From the NCBI RefSeq assembly GCF_937888285.1, contig NZ_CALART010000046.1, forward strand, positions 1-24,340: a stretch of DNA of 24,340 nt, written 5' to 3'. Both the position numbers and the translations under genes were made by a program. Of this stretch, positions 14,475-22,106 are shown one piece after another (position 1 is the stretch's first letter; each line of letters starts with the position of its first letter). Origin of the DNA: an uncultured Aquimonas sp. GTDB taxonomy: Bacteria; Pseudomonadota; Gammaproteobacteria; Xanthomonadales; Xanthomonadaceae. The notes under the pieces were generated by a model that did not search any database, was not told where the DNA came from, and saw only the letters and a program-made list of their open reading frames with translations.

Positions 14475-17018
14475 ATGGCGGAGCATGACGACTACGGGGC
14501 ACGTGACCGCCCACACCTACTCATCAATGCTTTTCGAGAATCCACTCGCTACAGCTACCCGTCGCGCCCGCGGATTCGTGCGCCACTTCGCGAAGACTAC
14601 GCCGCGCACGCCGACTCCCTCGCGGGACAATTGCGCCAAGCGCTAGGCAACATCCCTTCGTCGGGCGCGGATCCGCGCCTCGCAGTAGCCGACTTGAAGC
14701 CGGGCCAGCTAATCGAAGTCGCTACCCGCCCGCCGGATGAGAGCTCGCGGACGAAGGTGGTAAAGGTGCCTGTGACGCTCGAGTTCCCTGCCCAGGAAAT
14801 CACGATCCTGCGGACGGAGCGAAATGAGAACAGGACCGAAAGTGCGGTCTTGTTCGTGCCGGATGACTCACGCACGTTCCTTCAGGGGCGCATTGCCGAG
14901 TACGGTCGCCACCAGGGCAATGCCCGGCGTCCAGATATCGATCGTTTTGAGGTGGTGGAATCGATTGTTGCCGCGCCTGCCGAGTTACTGTTCGTTGGCG
15001 AGATCGATTTCGAGGCGGTCGAATGCGTGTGGTGGGAGCTCTGGGTTAATGGCACGCCGTTTCGTGCGGATCAAGTGGCTAGACTGGCCCGCGCCGAAAA
15101 CCTGGATGTCCACACTGACCGCCTGGAATTTCCAGATACCACTGTAGTGTTTGTGCATGCGACCGCAAGAGCACTTGCTGTCTTCGCAGCGCGCGTGCCC
15201 GGGGCGATCATCGAAGTGCGACGCGCAACAGGCACCATTGCCCCATTCCTCGACCGGAGTGCCGGCGGTATCGGACCACATGACTGGGTTGACGACCTTG
15301 CGGCGCGCGTCACGCCCGCGCCCGAGGGATCTGCCGTTGTGTGCTCCCTCGACACAGGCGTTGCGGCGGCGCACCCACTCCTTGTTCCTGGACTGCAGGG
15401 AGCTTGGGCATACGACGCTGCATGGGGTAGTGATGACCACGTGTTGGACGGAGGACACGGCACGGCGATAGCGGGTCTTATCTTGTACGGCGATCTTGAG
15501 GCGCACATGAGCGGGACCCGCCGCGTCGTGCTGACCCACGGCGTCGAATCGATGAAATTGCTGCCGCCTAGCGGGTTCCCTGCTACAAAGCCACCGAGCT
15601 ATGGCGTAGTTACGCAAGGCGCAGTTGCGCAGACTGAGATCGAGCGGCCCGGCGTACGTCGCGCGTTCTGCCTTGCGACCTCGACACAGGACTTTCCACC
15701 GGACCGTCCGTCGACTTGGAGTGGGGCTCTCGACCAAATTGCTGCAGGCGCTATGGCAGGCGATGCAGCAGAAAGCATTCCGGCATCGAGTACTCCTAAG
15801 CGACTGGTCGTAGCAGCAACTGGCAACGTATTAGGCGGCATGATGAATGACGTCGTAGCATTGCAACCGCTCGAGGATCCGTCCCAGAGCTGGAACGCGC
15901 TGACTGTCGGTGGTATCACGCGCAAAGAGCAGATGCCCGCTCCGCCCCCTGTCTTCACGCCAGTCGTTCCTGCGAACCATCGCAGCCCTTTCAGTCGTGG
16001 CTCCCAGTTGCTGCCCGACGACCTCACGCCTATCAAACCTGAGGTGATGTTCGAGGCTGGCAATATGGTTTCCGATGCTGGCGGCTTCTGCGGATGGAAT
16101 CCAGCTGTTTCGCTGCTTTCGACGGGATCCGATGTCACAGTAGAGCCTTTGGTTCCTTTTTGGGCGACCAGTGCCGCTGCCGGCGTTGCCGGCAACTTCA
16201 TTGGTCACCTGCAATCCGCTTTGCCGGAGCTTTGGCCAGAGACAGTGCGAGCGCTGACCGTCGATTCAGCCAATTGGCCGCAGCCAATCCGAAGGAGGCT
16301 GATCGGCACTGGAGCGCATTGGAAGACAGGCTCGAAAAGCGCAAAACGGATGCTGTTGCGCGAGTTCGGATATGGCGTACCGGAAATCGGCCGCGCAATC
16401 ATGTCTGCACGCAACGACTTCACTCTAATTGCCCAGTCTGAGATCCAGCCTTTCGCCCTAAGTGCAGACGGTCGATCGGGTGTGTTCAACGAGATGCACT
16501 TTTACGATCTTCCTTGGCCTCGGGCTGCGCTTGAGCAGCTTGAGAACGAAGTGGTCGTGATGAAAGTAACGCTTTCTTATTTCATAGAGCCTAACCTCTC
16601 AGGAAAAGCCGCGACTCGACCTGAGACGTACCGCTCCTTTGGCCTGCGCTTTGCGATGAAGAAGCGCAGCGAAACCGAAGCCGCGTTTCGAGCCCGCGTC
16701 AATGCTGCTCAAGGTGGGGACGCATCCACCACTGAAAGCGAAGCTGATTACTGGCTCCTCGGATCGAAGGCCGTCCAAGCGGGCTCACTGCACAGCGACC
16801 TTTGGCGTGGTCATGCGATTGACTTGGCGGGACACGACGCGATCGCCGTGTACCCAGTGGGTGGTTGGTGGAAATCACATATAGGCCAGCGACGCGTTAC
16901 CGACACCGGTCGGTATGCGCTCGTGATCTCGATCTCAGCGGCCGGCCATTCAATCGACCTGCATTCGGAAGTGGCCAACTTGGTCGATGCTGCGACGATC
17001 CACGCCACCGTCAGCTAA
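14475..17018 (+). CDS. ietS: Subtilisin-like serine protease of the IetAS system
   Basis: This 847-residue S8-family peptidase has no signal peptide and is therefore cytoplasmic. Residues 1-280 form an N-terminal region without a recognised domain, which may recognise substrate or bind the ATPase. The catalytic core follows: Asp293 in CSLDTGVAAAHP, His328 in GGHGTAIAGL, the oxyanion-hole Asn451 in VAATGN, and Ser566 in WATSAAAGVAGNF. The Ser motif departs from the usual GTSxAxP: Gly is replaced by Ala and no Pro follows. The last 230 residues form a beta-rich tail. The ATG is preceded by GGGGAG and GAGG. It is encoded 52 bases after the AAA+ ATPase gene, which fits the two-gene IetAS layout, with the ATPase probably feeding or activating the protease. 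The phage-related target is unknown. Confidence 0.88.
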   Translation: MAEHDDYGARDRPHLLINAFRESTRYSYPSRPRIRAPLREDYAAHADSLAGQLRQALGNIPSSGADPRLAVADLKPGQLIEVATRPPDESSRTKVVKVPVTLEFPAQEITILRTERNENRTESAVLFVPDDSRTFLQGRIAEYGRHQGNARRPDIDRFEVVESIVAAPAELLFVGEIDFEAVECVWWELWVNGTPFRADQVARLARAENLDVHTDRLEFPDTTVVFVHATARALAVFAARVPGAIIEVRRATGTIAPFLDRSAGGIGPHDWVDDLAARVTPAPEGSAVVCSLDTGVAAAHPLLVPGLQGAWAYDAAWGSDDHVLDGGHGTAIAGLILYGDLEAHMSGTRRVVLTHGVESMKLLPPSGFPATKPPSYGVVTQGAVAQTEIERPGVRRAFCLATSTQDFPPDRPSTWSGALDQIAAGAMAGDAAESIPASSTPKRLVVAATGNVLGGMMNDVVALQPLEDPSQSWNALTVGGITRKEQMPAPPPVFTPVVPANHRSPFSRGSQLLPDDLTPIKPEVMFEAGNMVSDAGGFCGWNPAVSLLSTGSDVTVEPLVPFWATSAAAGVAGNFIGHLQSALPELWPETVRALTVDSANWPQPIRRRLIGTGAHWKTGSKSAKRMLLREFGYGVPEIGRAIMSARNDFTLIAQSEIQPFALSADGRSGVFNEMHFYDLPWPRAALEQLENEVVVMKVTLSYFIEPNLSGKAATRPETYRSFGLRFAMKKRSETEAAFRARVNAAQGGDASTTESEADYWLLGSKAVQAGSLHSDLWRGHAIDLAGHDAIAVYPVGGWWKSHIGQRRVTDTGRYALVISISAAGHSIDLHSEVANLVDAATIHATVS

Positions 17019-17154
17019 AAGTAAGTTACGACCGCCTTCATGTTGTCAGGGGATGAGCCCGAGGCGTGGCAGAGACCAGGCGGCGGACTCGGGACATCTC
17101 GGGCCAGGCGTAAACTCTAAGATGCCCCCGCCCTTACGCTGACGTAGAAAAAGA

Positions 17155-18738
17155 ATGGACATCTTGCTTTTAGAGCTATGTCTTCGCGAGGAACTTGCCC
17201 GTACTCAAATTAGTCACCGGATCGACCCGTTCTCCCGCGAGTTCGTCTTCGGCAACAGTCCTGAGTACACGAAAGCGAGGAATCGCCCGGTGATTCTGGG
17301 CCGGAACGGCCGGATGACTCTACTCCAGGCGATGCTGGGAATCTGCTTGAACGATGAAGCGCGTAGGAAACTGTTTCCGTCCTATTTCCACCTTGGGTGT
17401 CCCAAGCCCATTCCCCGCGACCGTCAAACGCTGGTCGAGCTCGCAAAACACGTTCGCCGCGAGAGGGGGCGCCCTGATGACCCTGAAACCCGCAAGAAGG
17501 AGTTCGAGAGCATTACATCCGCACTAAAGGAAATCACCGGCGTACGGCCCGCAGAGTACGAGGACAGGCAGAATGCGCTAAGAGTGATTTACCTTATCGA
17601 TAGGATGATGCCTGGTTCGGGGTTCCCCGAAGAGAGGCGTCAACGGCTACTTACCTTTATCAAGGCGCCTAGTAAGCGATTTTCCTTCGAAGCTCGTGAT
17701 GGGTATCCCACCAGGGAGAGCGAAGGTAATACATTCCTCCTCAGCGATCTAAAGGCATATACATCTATCGAGATCGACGACGACATTCAGATGGAAATTG
17801 ATTCCATTTTCGGTAGTTTGATAAGTCGCGCGGATGACATGCGGTCACTTCTTGATGGCATTGCTCACTCGTCCGGACAAAGGACTGAAGTTGCGCGCGC
17901 CTATCAATCCATTGTGGGCTCACTCGAAGCCTTCGACGCATCAACTCTGGTCGCCACTCGGGGCCGTGCTTCGCGCCTTGATGTGGACCTGTATTTGCAC
18001 TTGAATCGGTTCGAGTTCTTGCACTTTGCTGGTGCACACGCGGAAGCGCTGAATGTTGCAAGGCCACCTTCGTCAATCGTGCCCGTACTGGATGAAATGA
18101 TCGAGTCGTTCAGCGCGATCACCGGCGGCATCGGGGACTATTATCAGACTACTCAGCAAAAATTTTTGCTCGAGGAGTTTCGCGCTCTCGCGAAGCAGCA
18201 CTCGGTGATTTTCCTTGACTTGATTGAAAAGTCGCTCGGCTTCCGTCCGAGCAAATCGATTTACGAGAAAAGCGTGTCGCTGGCGGAGGAGCTACTTCGC
18301 CGCACCTGCGCGTTTGGTGCGGGCGTCCGGCCCGGCAAGGCAGCTACCATCAGCTTCCGCAACATCGTCAGCGCTATATGTGCAACATCGCAGTCGATCA
18401 AGTTTCCAACTCGATATCGACCGCACCTTTTCGGCGACGATAGCCAAACCCGGTCGATTATCACGCCCCTTGAAACCTCTATCAAATTTGATGGCAGCGA
18501 GCGGTCTAGTGATATACCGGAGGGCTACCTGCAAATTTGGCACAATCGCCGAGAGTGGGTACAGGGCGCGTTGGAAGGCTCTTACGAGATCATAGAGCTC
18601 ATGTTTACTGTGCGAAGCCTATTTTGGTCTAAGGTGATCGCCTGCGTGCAGCCGAATGACATTGGTGTGATCGAAGAAAATCTTTCAAAGCTGGAATCGC
18701 ATGTGCGAGGTGTGCGGCGTGGTCCCACTAACACCTAG
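17155..18738 (+). CDS. Unrecognised 527-residue protein downstream of IetAS
   Basis: I do not recognise this protein. It is soluble and mostly helical, without signal peptide or membrane segment. Features include an N-terminal DPFSREFVFGNSPEY, a basic KHVRRERGRPDDPETRKKEF near 100-120, a middle helical region with LYLHLNRFEFLHFAGAHAEA (about 280-300), and GDYYQTTQQKFLLEEF (about 322-340). No Walker, nuclease, protease or HTH motif is evident. It starts 136 bases after ietS on the same strand, with only a weak purine-rich AGAAAAAGA before the ATG, so it may have its own promoter. Codon choice includes many ATA, AGG and TTA codons, making it the most foreign-looking gene in the window. Position suggests a defence-island cargo gene or a third IetAS component, but function cannot be assigned. 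Confidence 0.7.
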   Translation: MDILLLELCLREELARTQISHRIDPFSREFVFGNSPEYTKARNRPVILGRNGRMTLLQAMLGICLNDEARRKLFPSYFHLGCPKPIPRDRQTLVELAKHVRRERGRPDDPETRKKEFESITSALKEITGVRPAEYEDRQNALRVIYLIDRMMPGSGFPEERRQRLLTFIKAPSKRFSFEARDGYPTRESEGNTFLLSDLKAYTSIEIDDDIQMEIDSIFGSLISRADDMRSLLDGIAHSSGQRTEVARAYQSIVGSLEAFDASTLVATRGRASRLDVDLYLHLNRFEFLHFAGAHAEALNVARPPSSIVPVLDEMIESFSAITGGIGDYYQTTQQKFLLEEFRALAKQHSVIFLDLIEKSLGFRPSKSIYEKSVSLAEELLRRTCAFGAGVRPGKAATISFRNIVSAICATSQSIKFPTRYRPHLFGDDSQTRSIITPLETSIKFDGSERSSDIPEGYLQIWHNRREWVQGALEGSYEIIELMFTVRSLFWSKVIACVQPNDIGVIEENLSKLESHVRGVRRGPTNT

Positions 18739-18753
18739 GAGGCCTTAGGCCTC
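18739..18753 (+). terminator. Small hairpin just after the unknown gene
   Basis: GAGGCC at 18739-18744 and GGCCTC at 18748-18753 form a perfect 6-bp GC-rich stem with a TTA loop, starting at the base after the stop codon. There is no downstream T tract, so termination is only possible, not shown. Confidence 0.3.
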
Positions 18754-19185
18754 TGCAGGCTCACCAGAGTGATACTCCATGCTCGCCGCCCAGCATTGCA
18801 AACAATGTAGCCAGACCCTTCGGGGGCCACGAATGATCAGGCCTCGGTCGACGCGGATGCCCGAATTTGGGGCGTAAATGGAGTTCGTGATCACCCCGAG
18901 TGCTGATGAAGGGACGCGCACACCGCGTACATCTCGCAGAGATCATCGATGCCTCGGCGCGCTTGGTCGTACACCCGAGCTGGCGCCTACAGCTGCCTCG
19001 CTGTCATGGCGCTGCATGCCCCATGCACGGGCTTGCCGGGTGGGCGTGTCATACCCGCGGAGAGCGTTGTTGCAGATTCCGCGTTGGGTCGAATCGGACG
19101 CAGCTGGCTACCGACGCAAATAGGGCTTTGGGTTCCACTGGGAAGCACCCCCCTCCGCAACTACGCGCGCAGCGGCAACGGCAGC

Positions 19186-19218
19186 AAAGTCCGACGGCGT
19201 CCAAGAAAGTCCGGACTT
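19186..19218 (+). promoter_or_regulatory. Candidate operator: repeated AAAGTCCG with palindrome
   Basis: AAAGTCCG occurs at 19186-19193 and again at 19206-19213, exactly 20 bases apart. The second copy is part of a perfect 12-base palindrome AAGTCCGGACTT (19207-19218). The pair lies 80-110 bases upstream of the AlpA-like start, a plausible place for an autoregulatory or excision-related binding site. No -35/-10 pair is clear nearby. Confidence 0.4.
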
Positions 19219-19250
19219 AGCTGCCGTTTCGGGACCGACGATAGGCAACA

Positions 19251-19270
19251 CCAAGGCAATCGGGCCTTGG
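19251..19270 (+). promoter_or_regulatory. Inverted repeat in the AlpA-like gene leader
   Basis: CCAAGGC (19251-19257) and GCCTTGG (19264-19270) form a perfect 7-bp stem with a six-base loop, ending 26 bases before the ATG. It could be an operator, a leader hairpin or the terminator of an upstream transcript; there is no T run. Confidence 0.35.
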
Positions 19271-19296
19271 CTCAGCCATCGCAGGAATGAAAAACC

Positions 19297-19737
19297 ATGA
19301 ATACTCGCAACCGCTTCGCAGCGTCTCGTCAGGACAGTCTGGCAGCCACCGAGCTCTGCGACCAGCTCGAACTCCCGCCCTTGCTGTTCGCCTTGCAGAC
19401 CATCTTGAAGCAGCTCCCGACGGGCGCGCTGACGACCTTCCACCCGACTCGCCGTGCGATCCGTGCAAAGCAGGCATATGCCATGACTGGCGACGGGAGG
19501 AGCCAATTCTGGGCGCGCCAGAACCCCAATGACCCCGCTTGGGATCCCACGTTCCCCAGGGCGTTCAAGCTGGGCGATTCCCCCCGCAGCGCGACGGTCT
19601 GGTTCGCGGACGAGATCGAAGCCTGGCTCGAAACTCGCGCCGATGTCTCCAGCAGGCACGCATTGGCGGCGTCCAAATACGGACACCGGAAGCACTCCAT
19701 CAAGATCGGTGACACTGGCACGGAGGTGACGCCGTGA
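19297..19737 (+). CDS. AlpA-like DNA-binding regulator
   Basis: This 146-residue protein has an AlpA/MerR-like winged-helix segment at about 58-116. A helix-turn-helix-like KQAYAMTGDGRSQFWARQ is followed by a wing of the form FPRAFKLGDSPRSATVWFAD and a closing helix EIEAWLETRADV. The pattern 'F P x x x K L G ... W ... E I x A W L' is the hallmark of AlpA-type regulators, which control excision or replication genes of prophages and integrative elements. The N-terminal 55 residues are a helical extension not seen in minimal AlpA proteins. The ATG is preceded by AGGA. It leads a three-gene set with the CxxC protein, which it overlaps by four bases (GTGA, 19734-19737), and the DUF3987 gene. Operator-like repeats lie upstream. 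Confidence 0.65.
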   Translation: MNTRNRFAASRQDSLAATELCDQLELPPLLFALQTILKQLPTGALTTFHPTRRAIRAKQAYAMTGDGRSQFWARQNPNDPAWDPTFPRAFKLGDSPRSATVWFADEIEAWLETRADVSSRHALAASKYGHRKHSIKIGDTGTEVTP

Positions 19738-20141
19738 GCCTGGAAGTCAGCTACCCGACCGCCGCCGAAGACAGGACCACCTCTGCGCTTCACGACAAGC
19801 TCGACCGCCTCTTGGCAAAGGCAAAGCCCACCAAGCGCGAATTCATTCAGAAGCGCTTTCGCGACCTCTATCCGAAGCTCGAGGCGCATCTAACCAGCGG
19901 CAAGCTATTGAAGGAAGTTCTGTCCGCCTTCAACGAGCTGGCACAGGCCAAAGTCTGCGCGCGTAAGTTCAACGAAATGCTCGAGCAGGAGCGCGCCCGC
20001 CGTGACGAGGCTGGCAATCCCATCTGTTGCTTCAGCTGTGGCCAGCCCCTGCACTCGGCTCATCAGAGCGATGCAGCCCGCCCTCACGCCAACGGAGCGA
20101 GGAGCGAATCCGCCGACCTGTTGCCGACCTATTCCGAGTAA
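19734..20141 (+). CDS. Small helical protein with C-terminal CxxC knuckle
   Basis: This 135-residue protein uses a GTG start overlapping the previous stop, giving translational coupling. Residues about 35-90 (IQKRFRDLYPKLEAHLTSGK, then LLKEVLSAFNELAQAKVCAR) follow the helical pattern of small DNA-binding proteins of integrative and conjugative elements, in which an 'L-x-x-G ... L-N-x' helix pair precedes a helix that contacts DNA. Near residues 99-104 lies CCFSCGQPL, a CxxC that could form half a zinc site. Only one knuckle is present, so metal binding would need a dimer or His ligands such as those in PLHSAHQSD just after it. I cannot assign a family. The DUF3987 gene starts five bases after its stop. 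Confidence 0.65.
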   Translation: MSLEVSYPTAAEDRTTSALHDKLDRLLAKAKPTKREFIQKRFRDLYPKLEAHLTSGKLLKEVLSAFNELAQAKVCARKFNEMLEQERARRDEAGNPICCFSCGQPLHSAHQSDAARPHANGARSESADLLPTYSE

Positions 20142-20146
20142 CCCCT

Positions 20147-21640
20147 ATGACCTTCCTCAACCAGCCTCCTTACCCTACCCACGCGTTTCCGCCGCGCGTA
20201 CAGCGCGCGGCGGAAGAGCTGGCCAAAAACGTTCAGGTCACTGACATCATCGCCGGCACGTCTTGCCTGACTGGTCTTTCTATTGCGCTGAGTCCGCTCG
20301 TCGACTGGCGGCATCCGTTGTCCGGGCAGATCCGCCCGTGCGTCCTCTATCAGGCGATCGCTGCGATTTCCGGCGACCGGAAGTCGTCGGCTGAAACCGA
20401 GCTCTGTGCCCCGCTCTACGCTCACGACATCGAGGTCTCCGAACAGGAAGACGAACAAGAGGACGGGTACAAGAAGGCGTACGTACGTTGGGCCGCCCTC
20501 CACAAGCGGGTGCTCGGCCAGTACGCGAAGCTGGTCGAAGCAGGCGATGTCGCCAAGGCTGAGGCCCGCCTTTCGGCAATCGAAGCCCAAAAGCCTGTCC
20601 GGCCCATGGCGCATCGCTTCATCTATACCGACGTCACCAAGCGTTCCATCTTCGAGGCGCTACAGGGCGACGGAAAGGCCATGGCCCTATTGACGGACGA
20701 AGGGCAGACGCTGCTTTCCAGCACGGTAATGCGCCACTACGGTTTCCTCAATAACGCGTGGGATGGCAAGAAGCTGCTGTCGCTCGATCGCGCGCAGCAT
20801 CAGAACCTCATCGCCCGGAACCCTAGGCTGACGATCAGTTTCATGATCCAGCCGGACCTGCTCGCCGACTTCTTCGCCAAGCGCGGCAAGATTGTGCAGT
20901 CCTCCGGCTTCTGCGCCCGTTTCCTGTTTTCGAGATCCCCTTCGATCCAGGGGCGCCGTGAGCCGAAGTTCAACCAGCCGTTCGAGCACGTGCTGCCCTT
21001 CCATGCGCGCCTTGACGAGTTGCTATTGGCATACAAGGACAAGCTTCAGACCGGGCGTGTGAGCCGTGATGTCGTCGAGTTTGATGAGCAGGCCAAGTTC
21101 CTGTGGTTGGAGATCGCGAGGAAAGTGGAGGTTGATTTCAATCCGGGATACTTCCTCCACGACATCAGCGACTTCGGTAACAAATACATGGACATCGTCG
21201 GTCGGATTGCGTGCTTGCTGCACTATTTCGAACTTGATATCAACAGTCGCCCTGATGACCCCGAAGCTCATGCCCCTGTGATCGGCCCGATTTCCGCCAC
21301 CACCCTCTCCCGGGCGGAGACAATCGCTGCGTGGCACCTGAACGAGTACAAGCAAATTTTTTCGCGGCCCCCGCAGCGGGCTCCCGAGGAGTTGGATGCT
21401 GACAGCGTTTACGCCTATCTCTATCGGAATTTCTATCTCCGGGGTGTGGGAAGCGTGCTGAAGAATCACGTACGACAGTACTGTGGCGTGCGCAACAGCA
21501 GTCGGCTCCATAGCGCCCTTCAGATCCTGGCGTCTCGCCAAGCTATCTGGGTCGCGCCAATGGTGTACGAGGGCAGCAAGAAGCCGAAGGACACCATTGC
21601 GCTCAACATGCAGTACTTCAGTTCTTGCCCGATCTGCTGA
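20147..21640 (+). CDS. DUF3987 (YfjI-type) protein of an integrative element
   Basis: This 497-residue protein belongs to the DUF3987 family, which includes E. coli YfjI of prophage CP4-57. Members are P-loop-like proteins found in integrative elements and thought to act in element replication. The N-terminus is typical (PRVQRAAEELAKNVQVTDII), and a P-loop-like SGDRKSS occurs at 75-81, a form with Arg before Lys that is usual in this family. A Walker-B-like ALLTDEGQTLLSS lies near 180-192. The C-terminal third is a helical or winged domain (VYAYLYRNFYLRGVGSVLKN). I chose the ATG at 20147, five bases past the preceding stop; the longer frame from 20027 overlaps that gene. No ribosome binding site is obvious, which suggests coupling to upstream translation. 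Confidence 0.82.
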   Translation: MTFLNQPPYPTHAFPPRVQRAAEELAKNVQVTDIIAGTSCLTGLSIALSPLVDWRHPLSGQIRPCVLYQAIAAISGDRKSSAETELCAPLYAHDIEVSEQEDEQEDGYKKAYVRWAALHKRVLGQYAKLVEAGDVAKAEARLSAIEAQKPVRPMAHRFIYTDVTKRSIFEALQGDGKAMALLTDEGQTLLSSTVMRHYGFLNNAWDGKKLLSLDRAQHQNLIARNPRLTISFMIQPDLLADFFAKRGKIVQSSGFCARFLFSRSPSIQGRREPKFNQPFEHVLPFHARLDELLLAYKDKLQTGRVSRDVVEFDEQAKFLWLEIARKVEVDFNPGYFLHDISDFGNKYMDIVGRIACLLHYFELDINSRPDDPEAHAPVIGPISATTLSRAETIAAWHLNEYKQIFSRPPQRAPEELDADSVYAYLYRNFYLRGVGSVLKNHVRQYCGVRNSSRLHSALQILASRQAIWVAPMVYEGSKKPKDTIALNMQYFSSCPIC

Positions 21641-21656
21641 GCGAGCCGCCCGTTCA

Positions 21657-21709
21657 CGACCCAGCCCGCCGGCCCGCAAGGACCGGCGGGCTATCTCGTT
21701 CCTGGGTCG
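21657..21709 (+). terminator. Nested inverted repeats after the DUF3987 gene
   Basis: AGCCCGCCGG (21663-21672) and CCGGCGGGCT (21683-21692) form a perfect 10-bp stem with a 10-base loop, 23 bases past the DUF3987 stop. Around it, CGACCCAG (21657-21664) pairs with CTGGGTCG (21702-21709) as an outer 8-bp arm that shares two bases with the inner one. No T tract follows. The strong stem probably ends or shields the upstream transcript, and the nested arms allow two alternative folds. Confidence 0.55.
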
Positions 21710-21765
21710 GACGAAGGCAATTTTGAAAATCTTGTACTATCTTCCCGCTCGGATGGGGGGAACCG

Positions 21766-21990
21766 ATGGCACGACCGACATCGACTGGGGAAGCCGAAAT
21801 CCTGACCATCAAGCAGGTCGCCGGGTACCTGCAGGTCACCGAGCGCACCATTTACCGGCTTGCGGCTGCCGACGGGATCCCGGCGTTCAAGGTAGGCGGA
21901 TCCTGGCGTTTCCGCCGCGGAGATCTGGATCAGTGGATCGCCAACCGTACTGGCATGCTGGGAGCAGCGGCTGATAGGCAGGGGGCGTAA
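21766..21990 (+). CDS. Excisionase-family helix-turn-helix protein
   Basis: This 74-residue DNA-binding protein is of the excisionase/MerR-like winged-helix type. The whole family core is visible at residues 12-57: LTIKQVAGYLQVTERTIYRL, then AAADGIPAFKVGGSWRFRRG, then DLDQWI. Such proteins bind DNA as recombination directionality factors or as local transcription regulators, and they are often encoded just before type I restriction genes. The start is preceded by a purine tract (GGGGGGAA, 21753-21760) about 5 bases away. Its stop overlaps the next small ORF in a TAATG (21988-21992), and hsdR follows. The likely role is to control the restriction operon, although an excisionase for a nearby element remains possible. 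Confidence 0.85.
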   Translation: MARPTSTGEAEILTIKQVAGYLQVTERTIYRLAAADGIPAFKVGGSWRFRRGDLDQWIANRTGMLGAAADRQGA

Positions 21991-22106
21991 TGAGCGCCTC
22001 CGCATCGCGTCCCTCGCCCGTGGCACCGCCGACCTACACAGGGACGAGGTCCCCTCGGGCCCACAGCCTTCGAAATGCGTTTGGCATGCGGGGGGGCTCC
22101 GAGTGA
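21990..22106 (+). CDS. 38-codon ORF linking the HTH gene and hsdR
   Basis: The ATG at 21990 shares its A with the HTH stop (TAATG). The stop at 22104-22106 overlaps the hsdR GTG (GTGA, 22103-22106). The product would be 38 residues rich in Ser, Pro and Arg (MSASASRPSPVAPPTYTG...), of no known family. It may be a coupling leader rather than a functional protein. A G7 run (22090-22096) lies inside it. The reading frame is certain, its use is not. Confidence 0.4.
   Translation: MSASASRPSPVAPPTYTGTRSPRAHSLRNAFGMRGGSE

Larger units (their letters stand above)
18754..19296. other. Gene-free stretch upstream of the AlpA-like gene
   Basis: About 540 bases without a supportable gene. Small frames on both strands are ragged and have no family resemblance. 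The right end carries regulatory-looking repeats, listed separately (19186-19218 and 19251-19270). The left end could hold an attachment site or the end of the defence block, but I find no tRNA fragment and no direct repeat marking a boundary. Confidence 0.45.

Noticed and set aside
20027..20146. A longer start for the DUF3987 protein
   Set aside because: It would overlap the preceding gene by 115 bases and adds residues unlike the family; the ATG at 20147 follows the upstream stop by five bases.
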